Notes: a model not told the origin generated them from the sequence alone. A stretch of DNA of 64,000 nucleotides from Eutrophocola salsuginis (GCA_038147195.1 JAYQTB010000004.1:372001-436000); one strand, 5' to 3'. Positions 18,947 through 29,298 are shown, counted from the stretch's first letter. Translations and numbers: made by a program.

Positions 18947-19402
18947 ATGCGTATTGAGTCTGCCAGGTCCATGATCCGTTGTTTTATTCTGCACGCCCTG
19001 GTTTTTTTAAATGCAGCAGCCGTTGCTGCCGATAGCCCGGTACCGGTGCGCCTAGACCGCGAAAGAATGGCGGGCCTCGACCTGATCGCCGTGCCACCTG
19101 ACGCATACATCGACATCCTTGAAGCCGGGGAACTAAATATGCGGGTGGCTTCACTGTTCGAGGGAGCGGAGCTGCGTGTTTCCATATTTGAATCAACACC
19201 GGCCAGGACCAATCACCGGACCCGGCCTACTGACATCGACGAGTTTGTCACCGTGCTCAGCGGCAAGCTCATCCTGACCGAGCCCAACGGTACTGCCCAT
19301 GAATTCCTGCCTGGTGATTCCCTGGTCTTGCCTGTGGGTTTTACCGGTACCTGGGAAATGCAGGGTAACTACCGGGAGTTGGTCGTTATCATGAAGAAAT
19401 AA
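18947..19402 (+). CDS. Secreted cupin-domain protein
   Basis: The 151-residue product has a signal peptide (cleaved after AVAAD region, ~residue 28) and a single cupin fold near the C-terminus (TDIDEFVTVLSGKLIL and FLPGDSLVLPVGFTGTWEM), resembling the cupin_3 group. The first cupin motif has few histidines, so metal binding is uncertain. SD AGGGGAAG lies upstream of the ATG. The amidohydrolase gene follows after 33 nt with a near-identical leader (AAAGGGGAAG), suggesting a two-gene operon. Confidence 0.75.
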   Translation: MRIESARSMIRCFILHALVFLNAAAVAADSPVPVRLDRERMAGLDLIAVPPDAYIDILEAGELNMRVASLFEGAELRVSIFESTPARTNHRTRPTDIDEFVTVLSGKLILTEPNGTAHEFLPGDSLVLPVGFTGTWEMQGNYRELVVIMKK

Positions 19403-19435
19403 TTCGTTTTACTTTATCTAAAGGGGAAGCAGATC

Positions 19436-20419
19436 ATGAAGGGTAAGATTGCCTTCGAAGAACACATGGCCATTCCAGAAACCACCGAAGAGACCCGGGA
19501 TTTTGCCGGCGAGTCGGCGGATTTCAGTCAGTTTACAAAAGAAATTCTGGACTTGGACGACATTCGCCTGGGCTACATGGATGCCACCGGCATCGAACTG
19601 GCCATCCTGTCGCTGAACGCCCCAGGTGTGCAGGCGATCCTGGATACCGATGAAGCCATCGAGGTGGCGCGCAAAGGGAATGACGCCATGGCCGCGGCAA
19701 TCGAGCGCCATCCTTCCCGTTACCGGGCATTCGCCGCGCTACCGATGCAGGATCCGAAGGCGGCAGCCGAGGAGCTGGAGCGTTGTGTGAAGGAATTGGG
19801 TTTTGTCGGCGCGCTCGTCAACGGCTTCACCCAGAAGGATACCCCAGACATCGCGATCTATTACGACATTCCGGAATACCGTGAATTCTGGCAGGCCGTG
19901 TCCGACCTGGATGTGCCGTTTTACCTGCACCCGCGTATGGGCTTGCCATCACAGTCAAAGAACCTGATGGATCACCCCTGGCTGCGCTCCAGTCCTTGGG
20001 GCTTCACCATGGAAACCGGCACCCATGCCCTGAGGTTGTGCGGCTCCGGCCTCTTCGATGATGTGCAACATCTGAACGTGATTATTGGCCACCTTGGTGA
20101 ATTCATTCCCTACAACCTCTGGCGCATGGACGCCCGCATGCAATTCTCGCCTCGCGGTTATCGCGGCAAGCGCCCGCTAGGCGATTATTTCCGCGAACAT
20201 TTCCATGTTACCACTTCCGGTAATTTTCATGATTCCACCTTCCGATGTGCCCTCGAGGAACTGGGCAAGGATCGTTTGTATTTCTGCGCGGACTACCCGT
20301 TCGAGCGCATGGAAGATGCGGCAGATTGGTTCGATAATACACAGGTGGTCAGTGAAGAGGAAAAGCTACAGATCGGGCGCAAGAACGCCATCGAGCTGTT
20401 TAAGCTCGACCTTGACTGA
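19436..20419 (+). CDS. Amidohydrolase-family decarboxylase (2,3-dihydroxybenzoate/gamma-resorcylate decarboxylase-like)
   Basis: The 327-residue TIM-barrel protein has the metal ligands of the ACMSD/gamma-resorcylate decarboxylase group: E8 and H10 in AFEEHM, a histidine in FYLHPRMG, a histidine in IIGHLGE and an aspartate in FCADYPFE. These enzymes non-oxidatively decarboxylate (or carboxylate) phenolic acids such as 2,3- or 2,6-dihydroxybenzoate in the cytoplasm. No aromatic ring-cleavage genes are nearby, so the true substrate is unknown. It is preceded by a secreted cupin gene in probable operon. Confidence 0.87.
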   Translation: MKGKIAFEEHMAIPETTEETRDFAGESADFSQFTKEILDLDDIRLGYMDATGIELAILSLNAPGVQAILDTDEAIEVARKGNDAMAAAIERHPSRYRAFAALPMQDPKAAAEELERCVKELGFVGALVNGFTQKDTPDIAIYYDIPEYREFWQAVSDLDVPFYLHPRMGLPSQSKNLMDHPWLRSSPWGFTMETGTHALRLCGSGLFDDVQHLNVIIGHLGEFIPYNLWRMDARMQFSPRGYRGKRPLGDYFREHFHVTTSGNFHDSTFRCALEELGKDRLYFCADYPFERMEDAADWFDNTQVVSEEEKLQIGRKNAIELFKLDLD

Positions 20420-20850
20420 GGGGGGGGTTAATCGGTTTTTGAAATTGGAGAAAGGCCCATCTGTCAGAGGTAAATATCACAAATGGGTAATATAGAAGTC
20501 CCTGCCTATTTTCATGGACAGTATTACTAACCGTTGATAGGCGTGGCAGAGGGGGAGATCAAATTAGCTGGAGGATGGAAGCCTAAATAGAAAACTAAGA
20601 GCTCTAGAAGGAGTCGGGTTTTTGATGGGCAGTGGCAGGATGAAAATGAGGAGGGTGATTTCAACCTAGTGATGTATTGATCGGAATACACTTCTAATAT
20701 TCCTGCCAATTACTTCGGCTTTTTAAAAAGGAAGACTTGAAAGTCTTTTAGTTTTGTTTAAATATTTTAATTGATTGTATTAATTATTTTCTAAAATTTG
20801 TCTTTATCTTGTAGTACAGCGCAAGGCAGATTCATTTTGAGGAGAAAAGT
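20420..20850. other. AT-rich gene-poor interval (431 bp)
   Basis: Composition changes sharply after the amidohydrolase stop. A run of eight G (about 20421-20428) is followed by DNA that becomes strongly AT-rich from about 20700. No supported gene; a 60-codon minus-strand frame at 20527-20709 has no recognisable similarity. The 3' end must contain the promoter of the next gene (TTGATT ... TAAAAT around 20770-20796, weak). Confidence 0.45.
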
Positions 20851-21867
20851 ATGTACAAAATAATTCTAATTTTGACTAGGTTCCTATGCGTCCTGTGCCT
20901 ATCTGCTGCCTCTTTGATGGCTTGGGCACAAAAAGATTACGCGGCAGCCATGGTTGCAGAGGTCTCTGGGCTCGTAGAGAACGATGAGGGGAATATGGTC
21001 GAGCCAAAGGCCGCCTTCGACGCATCAGTGGACATAACGACTAACGGTGGCGGTGACATCGTGGCAAGGGTGACGGGTGTCGCAGCATGCACTGAAGGGC
21101 TTGGCCTGCAGATTACATTCGATGTTTCCTTTGACAGCTCTACTTTAGAGCTTGGCGGACTCTATACAGACATTCCCAATGGAGATGTGCTGGATAAACC
21201 GATCGTCTTTGAGAATGTCGGCGGCTTAAATTGGCGGGCTAACATCGCAGGCAATGCCCCAGCAGCCAATGGCACTCGTGCGTATGACCTGACCATAGAC
21301 GTAACTCTGCCCAAGGAGGCAGTATTTCCGGGAGACGAGTATCCAAAAAATAAAAGCTTCTCTGGCAGCCTAGACAAAACGATCAACGTTGCCATTCCTC
21401 TCGTTATTAAAGAACTTAACTACGATGAGACGCTAAATCTGGCCATAAAATTAAGCGGCGCCTGGTCTGCAAAGGTCGTCCCCACCTCCGATGGGAGCGT
21501 TCAAGACATTACCGGAATGGTCAATGGAAGCATTGCTGGATCTGAGCCCGTAACTTTGTCTTTCGACATACCTGGTGCTGGAAAAATTGATGTACCAGTA
21601 GATATTCAGGGCTCATTTGGCGGCTCACTGTTTGTTTCTAGCAAGACACAACTAAAGTTTGCTGGTGCCTGGGCCGCGTCCTCTGGGGAGAAAGGGTTTG
21701 GTGGTGATTTAGAGATAACCCTGCCAATAAATGATCTCAAGAACCTAAAGAGTATACCCTTCTCATTTGGTGGTAATTTTGCAGTAGACCCAGGGGTGCC
21801 CAATGTTGATCCTATCTTAATCCCCCTAAATATTGCCGGCGAGTTTCCATTCTCGATAGATATATAG
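20851..21867 (+). CDS. Secreted beta-rich protein of unknown function
   Basis: I do not recognise this 338-residue protein. It has a signal peptide (cleaved after AWAQ, ~residue 27) and a mature part of alternating strands rich in G, S, N, D and I/V, with no membrane anchor. A pair of similar phrases (KAAFDASVDITTNGGG, and later VTLSFDIPGAGKIDV) and repeated F-x-G-x-(W/L/N) units suggest beta-sandwich or beta-roll repeats. It contains a single mature cysteine. SD GAGGAG lies 8 nt before the ATG and a strong terminator follows, so it is a monocistronic unit. Codon use is more AT-rich than in the flanking core genes. Confidence 0.7.
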   Translation: MYKIILILTRFLCVLCLSAASLMAWAQKDYAAAMVAEVSGLVENDEGNMVEPKAAFDASVDITTNGGGDIVARVTGVAACTEGLGLQITFDVSFDSSTLELGGLYTDIPNGDVLDKPIVFENVGGLNWRANIAGNAPAANGTRAYDLTIDVTLPKEAVFPGDEYPKNKSFSGSLDKTINVAIPLVIKELNYDETLNLAIKLSGAWSAKVVPTSDGSVQDITGMVNGSIAGSEPVTLSFDIPGAGKIDVPVDIQGSFGGSLFVSSKTQLKFAGAWAASSGEKGFGGDLEITLPINDLKNLKSIPFSFGGNFAVDPGVPNVDPILIPLNIAGEFPFSIDI

Positions 21868-21875
21868 ATCAAATA

Positions 21876-21925
21876 GGAGACCCGGGATTAGCATACAATT
21901 GATAGATATACCCGGTTCTCCTTTT
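21876..21925 (+). terminator. Rho-independent terminator after the secreted orphan
   Basis: GGAGACCCGGG (21876-21886) pairs with CCCGGTTCTCC (21911-21921) with one internal mismatch, followed by TTTT. The loop is 24 nt. It starts 9 nt after the stop of the 20851 gene. Confidence 0.8.
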
Positions 21926-21992
21926 CATTTGGGTGTGGCTTAGACGGTTTCAGAAGTGTGAGCCGACTGGGCTTCGGATTATATAATTGCTT

Positions 21993-22178
21993 TTAAGGCA
22001 GATTATTTTTTTTGCAATATATCTTCAAGTAATATATTTCAGGCAGTCCCAGCAAGCTTACGGTTATAAAAAAAATAAACCATTTCCTGTGCCCCCTCTT
22101 TGAGGCTTCCCACGACGCCTGAATTGTCCAATATAGCTCCCAAATGGCCACTATTAATATAAATATTGGAATACTCAT
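21993..22178 (-). CDS. Small membrane protein, DUF5652-like
   Basis: The ~61-residue product has two hydrophobic segments around a charged turn (WEASKRGHRKWF), ending in a GLPEIYYL motif. The pattern (W-x-A-a-K/R-x(2-4)-K-W-F ... G-L-x-E-I-Y-Y-L) matches small two-helix DUF5652-type proteins. I used the ATG at 22176-22178; a TTG nine nt upstream is an alternative, and neither has a clear SD. It is the last gene of the qmcA-nfeD unit, 38 nt after nfeD. Confidence 0.6.
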   Translation of the reverse strand: MSIPIFILIVAIWELYWTIQASWEASKRGHRKWFIFFITVSLLGLPEIYYLKIYCKKNNLP

Positions 22179-22216
22179 TACAGGCAAAAAATTACAATGG
22201 TTAAATTATCCACATA

Positions 22217-22669
22217 CTAGACAGCCGCAACCGTAAGTACGCCTACCTCTACCTTAACTATCGAAACCTCTATCCCTGCCTTGAGAGGGTTATTACTCGT
22301 TACTTTCCAGTCGATTCCGGACAGGCGATGGGTTCCTGGGTGTGCTAATGAGATGTCTGACTCGAGATAAAACTTCGTACCAATAAAGTCGTTTATCTCC
22401 TCTTTTGTTTCGCTGTCGTTTTGTAATTTTTTAAGTGGTTTCCACAAAAATCCAGCTAACAATAAAGTGATTACGGCGATTAATCCAAAGGTCGATCCCA
22501 TGGTGGCGGGGACCATACCTATTGCAACCAGCAGCCCATCGATTATGCAGGCTACACCAATAAACAAGAGAATAAAAACTCCAAGACCTAAGAATGCTAC
22601 CTCTATAAGAATTAAGAGGATGCCTAGAAAAATTAAGAAGGTCGCAAAGTTTTCGATTATCCAATTCAT
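22217..22669 (-). CDS. NfeD-like membrane protein
   Basis: The 150-residue product has four hydrophobic segments in its first ~80 residues and a small C-terminal OB-fold domain (FIGTKFYLESDI ... HRLSGIDWKVTSNNPLKAGIEVSIVKVEVGVL). This is the short NfeD (YbbK-partner) architecture without the protease domain. It lies 15 nt downstream of the stomatin-like gene; the two families are routinely paired and may form a membrane microdomain complex. Confidence 0.88.
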   Translation of the reverse strand: MNWIIENFATFLIFLGILLILIEVAFLGLGVFILLFIGVACIIDGLLVAIGMVPATMGSTFGLIAVITLLLAGFLWKPLKKLQNDSETKEEINDFIGTKFYLESDISLAHPGTHRLSGIDWKVTSNNPLKAGIEVSIVKVEVGVLTVAAV

Positions 22670-22684
22670 ACTGTTTTCCCTATG

Positions 22685-23638
22685 TTAACTGTCTTCCGCA
22701 TCGTCACGGTCCTTGAGCTTGCTAATTATGCTCATGGCTTGCGTTACCACGCTCGCTATATCTGTAGACTGGTCTGGTAGTAGAACCACGGAAGATTCCT
22801 TGGCAATCGCCTCTCTAGCCTCTATTGCCTTGGTGGCCAGATCAAGTTGCATTGCCTTCTGACCCTCCTGTGTATCCGCCACCTCGCCCACTAATCGGAG
22901 AGCGTCTGCCTGCGCCTTGGCCACCGCAATTATGGCTCTGGCTTCACCCTCTGCGCGAAGGACCTGCTCCTCTTTCTGAGCCTCGGCCGCGAGCACGACA
23001 GCGGCCTTCTCTCCCTCGGCTCGATTTATGGCAGCTTGCCTCTCACCCTCAGACTCAAGAATTCTAGCCCTCTTAACACGCTCGGCCTTCATTTGTGCCT
23101 CCATCGCGTCCATGACTGATGTGGGAGGAACGATGTCCTTGATCTCATAGCGCATCACCTGGATGCCCCAGGGTGATGACGCCTCATTGATAGCATTTAC
23201 TATATTCGCATTAAGTTGGTCTCGTTCCTCAAATGTCTTATCAAGCTCCATCTTTCCTAGTTCTGAACGCATTGTAGTTTGAGCCAATTGGGTTACTGCA
23301 AATAAATAATTGTCAACGCCGTAGGTTGCCTTGTATGGATCCAGTACCCTGAAATAGAGAACGCCATCAACAGTGAGACTAATATTATCTTTAGTGATTC
23401 CACCCTGCGATGGAATATCGACTGCCTGTTCCTTTAAAGAACGCTTAGCTGAAATTTGATCGATAAAGGGAATGATGAAGTTGAGCCCAGCATTTTTGGT
23501 GCTGTGGTACTTACCAAAACGTTCAACGACGAAGGCGGTATTATGAGGCACGAACTTGATGCCAGATTTAAGAACTACGATTACCAGAATAAGAATTATT
23601 CCGGTAACGCTAAGTAAAGAATTAAAAAGAATATCCAT
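22685..23638 (-). CDS. qmcA: SPFH/Band 7 (stomatin-like) membrane protease regulator
   Basis: The 317-residue product has one N-terminal membrane segment (about 8-27), a Band 7 domain (VPHNTAFVVERFGKYHS onward, with a DGVLYFRVLDPYKATYGV strand), a charged coiled-coil (residues ~190-260, rich in A, E, R, Q) and a short tail. It matches the QmcA/YbbK family, which forms oligomeric rings in the membrane and interacts with proteases such as FtsH or NfeD. It is the first gene of the qmcA-nfeD-small membrane protein operon, downstream of tRNA-Leu on the same strand. Confidence 0.92.
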   Translation of the reverse strand: MDILFNSLLSVTGIILILVIVVLKSGIKFVPHNTAFVVERFGKYHSTKNAGLNFIIPFIDQISAKRSLKEQAVDIPSQGGITKDNISLTVDGVLYFRVLDPYKATYGVDNYLFAVTQLAQTTMRSELGKMELDKTFEERDQLNANIVNAINEASSPWGIQVMRYEIKDIVPPTSVMDAMEAQMKAERVKRARILESEGERQAAINRAEGEKAAVVLAAEAQKEEQVLRAEGEARAIIAVAKAQADALRLVGEVADTQEGQKAMQLDLATKAIEAREAIAKESSVVLLPDQSTDIASVVTQAMSIISKLKDRDDAEDS

Positions 23639-23853
23639 GAATGCACCAGTTACAAGAATTTAACAATGTTAAAGCATTAGCGGTTATGAAAATACTGAAT
23701 GATTAAAACGCTAATATCAAATCGAATGTAATATCTGGCGTGTTGATATGTCACAAACAGTGAAAGCAAGTGATGATAAAGCAATAAAAATTCATAAAAA
23801 CAGTTATTTATGGATTCTTCTGAAGTGGTTTGGAAGGCGGGAAAACTATTGTT

Positions 23854-23940
23854 TGGTACCGGAGGCCGGACTTGAACCGGCACGCTTTTAAGGGCAACGG
23901 ATTTTGAATCCGTCGTGTCTACCAATTTCACCACTCCGGC
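23854..23940 (-). tRNA. tRNA-Leu (anticodon CAA)
   Basis: Read on the minus strand, the 87-nt gene starts GCCGGAG, pairs with CTCCGGT at the 3' end and has an encoded CCA. The anticodon loop TTCAAAA gives CAA (codon UUG), the long variable arm (GCCCTTAAAAGCGT) is typical of class II leucine tRNA, and the T-arm GGTTCAAGTCC is canonical. Confidence 0.95.
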
Positions 23941-23968
23941 ACGGATCTGGCATAGATAGGAATTCCAG

Positions 23969-24001
23969 ATTATAGCAGTCACTTAGTACTGTGCCTATAA
24001 T
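23969..24001. promoter_or_regulatory. Back-to-back -10 boxes for tRNA-Leu and queA
   Basis: Perfect TATAAT hexamers occur in both directions: minus strand at 23969-23974 (about 29 nt before the tRNA 5' end) and plus strand at 23996-24001 (30 nt before the queA start). The matching -35 boxes are weak, so this rests on the -10 sequences and their positions. Confidence 0.4.
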
Positions 24002-24031
24002 AGCCCCCTTTTTTCCGGACCGGTAAAGCCC

Positions 24032-25054
24032 GTGAAACTGAGCGACTTTCATTTTGATCTTCCCGAAGACCTGATTGCCCATTATCCGACCGAAAACCGA
24101 ACGGACAGCCGTCTGTTGTGCCTGGACCGGCAAACTGGTGCGGTCTCGCATCGACAATTCCCCGACCTGCTTGATCAACTGCAGCCCGATGATCTGATGG
24201 TCTTCAACAATACCCGTGTGATTCCGGCCCGGCTCTACGGAGCCAAGGTTACGGGTGGTAAGGTCGAGGTATTACTGGAAAGAGTGATCGGTGATCACCT
24301 GGCGGTGGCGCAGATAAGGGCCGGTAAATCACCTAAGCCGGGCAGTATGCTGCTGTTCGAAACGGCAGAAATGATTTACGAGGCAGAGGTCACCAGCCGA
24401 GATGAAGGCTTTTACATGCTCAAATTTTCGGCCCCAGTGATGACCATCGCCGAAAAGAGTGGGCACATCCCGCTGCCACCCTACATACAGCGGGCAGACG
24501 AACTGGCCGACCGCGAGCGCTACCAGACCGTGTACGGCGAGAAACAGGGAGCGGTTGCGGCACCAACGGCGGGTTTGCATTTCGATGAGCCGCTGTTGGC
24601 GGCCATTCAGGAGAGGGGGGTCGACATCGCCATGGTGACGCTGCATGTCGGGGCAGGGACCTTCCAGCCCGTTCGCACTGAGACTGTTGAGGATCATGTC
24701 ATGCATGCAGAATTCCTGGAAGTGTGCGAGAGGGTGTGTGACCAGGTAAAGCAATGCAAGTTGCGCGGTGGTAGGGTCATAGCCGTGGGTACGACATCGG
24801 TACGCTGTCTGGAAACAGCGGCCGCATCAGGAGAGATTCAGCCCTATTGCGGTGATACGCGCATTTTTATCTATCCTGGTTATTGCTTTCATGCCGTCGA
24901 TGCCTTGGTGACCAATTTCCATTTGCCGGAGTCCACGCTGATCATGCTGGTGTCAGCCTTTGCCGGACTGGGTAACGTTCTGGAATCGTACCGGGAAGCA
25001 GTGGCAGAAAAATACCGCTTCTTCAGTTACGGCGACGCGATGTTTATCTCATAA
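24032..25054 (+). CDS. queA: S-adenosylmethionine:tRNA ribosyltransferase-isomerase
   Basis: A 340-residue QueA, which transfers the ribosyl group of SAM to 7-aminomethyl-deazaguanine in tRNA to make epoxyqueuosine. The N-terminus ([18 protein letters not shown]) and the motifs [33 protein letters not shown] and [16 protein letters not shown] are diagnostic. It uses a GTG start at 24032 whose product aligns with the normal N-terminus. Its usual partner tgt is 2.7 kb away, separated by pyk and mdh. Confidence 0.96.
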   Translation: MKLSDFHFDLPEDLIAHYPTENRTDSRLLCLDRQTGAVSHRQFPDLLDQLQPDDLMVFNNTRVIPARLYGAKVTGGKVEVLLERVIGDHLAVAQIRAGKSPKPGSMLLFETAEMIYEAEVTSRDEGFYMLKFSAPVMTIAEKSGHIPLPPYIQRADELADRERYQTVYGEKQGAVAAPTAGLHFDEPLLAAIQERGVDIAMVTLHVGAGTFQPVRTETVEDHVMHAEFLEVCERVCDQVKQCKLRGGRVIAVGTTSVRCLETAAASGEIQPYCGDTRIFIYPGYCFHAVDALVTNFHLPESTLIMLVSAFAGLGNVLESYREAVAEKYRFFSYGDAMFIS

Positions 25055-25096
25055 GATTGTTAATGGTGCGGGTAGGTCGAAAGTTCCCTCTGGGGC

Positions 25097-25117
25097 ATAA
25101 AAGGCACGAAGTGCCTT
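25097..25117 (-). terminator. Probable terminator for pyk
   Basis: AAGGCAC/GTGCCTT (25101-25107 and 25111-25117) forms a 7-bp stem with a TTC loop. On the minus strand it is followed by TTTAT, 17 nt after the pyk stop. It may also help stop queA transcription. Confidence 0.6.
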
Positions 25118-25133
25118 CATTCGGCATTGCCAT

Positions 25134-26543
25134 CTAGGGTATATAGCGTACCTGGATACCGACGCTGTCCTGGTCGATGAGCAAGTCGGAAATCACCACC
25201 ACAGTATCACCTGACTCAAAACCAGCCTTCGCCTTCAGCAGGGCAAATGCCCTGGCCAAGGTTTCCTCGGGTTCTTTACTGAACTCGATCTTGAAGGGAA
25301 ACAGGTTGCGGTTGAGCGTCATGAGGCGCCGGGTCAGGCCTATATTAGTGAAAGCATAAATAGGCGTGCCCGGGTGTGCGTTAGTGACGAAGTTTGCCAT
25401 GGTGCCGCTGCGGGTGACGCAAACGATGCCCTTGACGCGCATGTCATCAGCCAGTTCCGCCGCGTTGGCCGCCAGGTGTTCCTTGTCGGTGTTCTTGATG
25501 AGCTGCTCGGTGAAACGCAGGCCGCGTTTGCTTTCCGTGGCCAGGGCGATGTCGTTAAGATACTTGATGCAGCGTATCGGATGCTTGCCCACGGTGGTTT
25601 CGCCGGAAAGCATGACCGCATCCGCTTCCTCGTATACTGCATTGGCCACGTCCGTCACCTCGGCGCGGGTCGGGATCGGGTTTTCAATCATCGATTCGAG
25701 CAGGTGTGTAGCTACGATGACTCGACGACCGTTTTCCGCGCACAGTCGTACGATACGTCGCTGCACATTGGGCAATTCAGCCAGGTCAATCTCGACGCCG
25801 AGATCGCCGCGCGCGACCATAATGCCGTCGGACACTGCGATGATTTCCTCGAGGTTTCTCAGTCCCTGCTGGTCCTCGATCTTGGCGATGACTTTCATGG
25901 CGGCGGCACGTTCTGGGTTTGCCTGTACCATCAGCTCACGTAATCCAACTACATCCTTGGCTTCGCGCACGAAGGACAGTGCTATGAAATCCACTTCACG
26001 TTTCATCGCAAAAAGGATGTCCTCGCGGTCCTTGGTAGTCAGAGAAGGCAGGTTGACGCGAATGCCGGGCAGGTTCACATGTTTCTTGCTGCCCAGGACT
26101 CCACCATCAAGGACCTTACAGCGCATGATGGGTGGGTCCTTTTCCAGTACCTCGAGGTTGATGAGGCCATTGTCGACGGTAATCTTGTCGCCGACGTTAA
26201 CGGTGTCAATGAGCTCGTCGTAATTGATGCGGAACGAGGATTCCTCTACATCGGTGCCGTCGCGCACGGATATCGAGATTTCATCGCCGGTTTTCAGGTT
26301 GAGGTCGTTCTCCAGGACGCTGGTGCGAATCTCCGGGCCCTGGGTGTCTAGCAGGATGCCGACCGGGTAGGTGGTGTGCTTATTTAGCTCGACGATATGC
26401 TCGATCATGCGATCCGCCCACTTATGGGTCGCATGCGACATGTTGAGACGGATGATATTCATGCCGGCCTCGTGCATCTGCAGCAGCATCTCGTAGTTGC
26501 TGGTGGCGGGGCCGATGGTACAGATTATCTTGGTTTTTCTCAT
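25134..26543 (-). CDS. pyk: Pyruvate kinase
   Basis: A 469-residue pyruvate kinase (PEP + ADP to pyruvate + ATP). The N-terminal KIICTIGPA, a NIIRLNMSHAT segment, LLDTQGPEIR, IAKIEDQQGLRNLEEI with the catalytic lysine, VARGDLGVEI and the PTRAEVTDVANAV segment are all present, and the C-terminal regulatory domain is complete. The active-site helix reads ATHLLESM where most enzymes have ATQMLESM. Length fits the PykF/PykA family. It is divergent from mdh across 134 bp. Confidence 0.95.
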   Translation of the reverse strand: MRKTKIICTIGPATSNYEMLLQMHEAGMNIIRLNMSHATHKWADRMIEHIVELNKHTTYPVGILLDTQGPEIRTSVLENDLNLKTGDEISISVRDGTDVEESSFRINYDELIDTVNVGDKITVDNGLINLEVLEKDPPIMRCKVLDGGVLGSKKHVNLPGIRVNLPSLTTKDREDILFAMKREVDFIALSFVREAKDVVGLRELMVQANPERAAAMKVIAKIEDQQGLRNLEEIIAVSDGIMVARGDLGVEIDLAELPNVQRRIVRLCAENGRRVIVATHLLESMIENPIPTRAEVTDVANAVYEEADAVMLSGETTVGKHPIRCIKYLNDIALATESKRGLRFTEQLIKNTDKEHLAANAAELADDMRVKGIVCVTRSGTMANFVTNAHPGTPIYAFTNIGLTRRLMTLNRNLFPFKIEFSKEPEETLARAFALLKAKAGFESGDTVVVISDLLIDQDSVGIQVRYIP

Positions 26544-26677
26544 GGGAATTCACTTGAAAATTAGGGCGTTATCATAGCATCAAAGTGGATATTTCTTATC
26601 CCTTGTTCCTTTTAAGTTGATATAATCGCCACCCTCCAATTTCCAACCTACCTCTATTTACTTACAGGAACAGTCCG

Positions 26678-27655
26678 ATGAAATCGCCAGTCAGGGTAGC
26701 CGTCACCGGTGCCGCAGGTCAGATCAGTTATTCACTTCTCTTCAGGATTGCCGCCGGCGAGATGCTGGGCAAGGATCAGCCGGTCATCCTCCAGCTGCTG
26801 GAAATCACCCCGGCTCTTGAAGCCTTAAAGGGCGTCACCATGGAACTTGAGGACTGTGCGTTCCCCCTTGTGCACGACATCGTTCAGACAGACGACCCTA
26901 ATGTGGCTTTCAAGGATGCCGATTACTGCCTGCTGGTCGGTGCCCGTCCGCGCGGACCCGGCATGGAGCGCAAAGACCTACTCGAAGCCAACGCCGCCAT
27001 CTTCTCCGTACAGGGCAAGGCAATCAACGACCACGCCAGCCGTGACGTCAGGGTGATCGTTGTCGGCAATCCTGCCAACACCAATGCGTTAATCGCCTAC
27101 CGCAATGCGCCCGACCTGAAGCCAGGACAGTTTACTGCGATGACCCGCCTTGATCATAACCGCGCCATGGCTCAGCTCGCTGGCAAGACTGGCAAGCAAA
27201 CCACCGACGTGGAAAGCATGATTATCTGGGGTAACCATTCTGCCACCCAGTACCCGGACATCCATCACTGCAAGGTGGCCGGCAAGGATGCAACCGGACT
27301 TGTTGACCAGGATTGGGTTGTCAAGGATTTCATTCCGACTGTGCAGCAGCGTGGCGCCGCCATCATCAAGGCGCGAGGTCTGTCCAGCGCCGCCTCTGCC
27401 GCCAACGCCGCCATCGAACATATGCGTGACTGGGCACTTGGCACCAACGGCAAGATCGTTAGCATGGCGATTCCGTCTGACGGCAGCTACGGCATCCCAG
27501 AAGGCCTGGTATATTCCTACCCGGTTACTTGCGCCAATGGTGAGTACACCATCCTGCAGGGCCTGGAGATCAATGATTTCAGCCGTGACCTGATGGACAA
27601 GACCGCTAAGGAACTGTCCGAAGAGCTCGATGGTGTAAAGGGCCTGTTGCCGTAA
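26678..27655 (+). CDS. mdh: Malate dehydrogenase
   Basis: A 325-residue NAD-dependent malate dehydrogenase of the cytosolic-type clade. It shows [18 protein letters not shown] (nucleotide-binding loop), [16 protein letters not shown] (substrate arginines), [22 protein letters not shown] (catalytic Asp/Arg) and [12 protein letters not shown] (catalytic His). It interconverts malate and oxaloacetate in the TCA cycle and so supplies the substrate of PckG. AGGAA SD precedes the ATG; a TATAAT box lies at 26621-26626 without a good -35. Confidence 0.96.
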   Translation: MKSPVRVAVTGAAGQISYSLLFRIAAGEMLGKDQPVILQLLEITPALEALKGVTMELEDCAFPLVHDIVQTDDPNVAFKDADYCLLVGARPRGPGMERKDLLEANAAIFSVQGKAINDHASRDVRVIVVGNPANTNALIAYRNAPDLKPGQFTAMTRLDHNRAMAQLAGKTGKQTTDVESMIIWGNHSATQYPDIHHCKVAGKDATGLVDQDWVVKDFIPTVQQRGAAIIKARGLSSAASAANAAIEHMRDWALGTNGKIVSMAIPSDGSYGIPEGLVYSYPVTCANGEYTILQGLEINDFSRDLMDKTAKELSEELDGVKGLLP

Positions 27656-27676
27656 TCACGGATAATCGACGATTGA

Positions 27677-28831
<1,155 letters not shown>

Positions 28832-28906
28832 CCAGCCGTGTCAGCCAGCCGGATTCGGACCATACACCAGGCTAAAAACCGTCTTATTTAACAATCGGGG
28901 ATAACC

Positions 28907-29239
28907 ATGGATTTCTTTATCAGTTCCGCCTACGCACAAGCAGAGGCAGGCGCTCAGCAGCCGTCAGCCATCTTTAATATCATCTTCTTCGGTGGCTTTG
29001 CCCTGATCTTCTATTTCCTGATCTGGCGCCCGCAGTCCAAGCGCGCAAAGGAACACAAGGACCTGATGTCGAGCCTGAACAAGGGCGATGAAGTGATGAC
29101 CAACGGTGGCATCCTCGGCAAGCTGACCAAGGTCGACGACAATTACATCGTCCTGCAGATCAACGACAACGTCGAGATCAAGATGCAGAAGTCGGCCATT
29201 GCAGCAGTCTTGCCGAAAGGCACCATTAAATCGATCTGA
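28907..29239 (+). CDS. yajC: Preprotein translocase subunit YajC
   Basis: The 110-residue protein has one membrane segment (residues ~24-44) followed by the conserved WRPQSKRAKEHKDLMSSL and GDEVMTNGGILGKL motifs. YajC associates with SecDF and the SecYEG translocon in the inner membrane. It lies 59 nt upstream of secD in the standard tgt-yajC-secD-secF order. Confidence 0.96.
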   Translation: MDFFISSAYAQAEAGAQQPSAIFNIIFFGGFALIFYFLIWRPQSKRAKEHKDLMSSLNKGDEVMTNGGILGKLTKVDDNYIVLQINDNVEIKMQKSAIAAVLPKGTIKSI

Positions 29240-29298
29240 TTGCCGTTGTAAAAACGCAGCAATAAGAATGCAGTAATGAAAAGTTCCGGACACCACCC

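Noticed and set aside
23639..23853. Possible attachment-site repeat near tRNA-Leu
   Set aside because: I looked for a copy of the tRNA 3' end on the far side of the AT-rich segment and near 20420 and saw none; no integrase is present.
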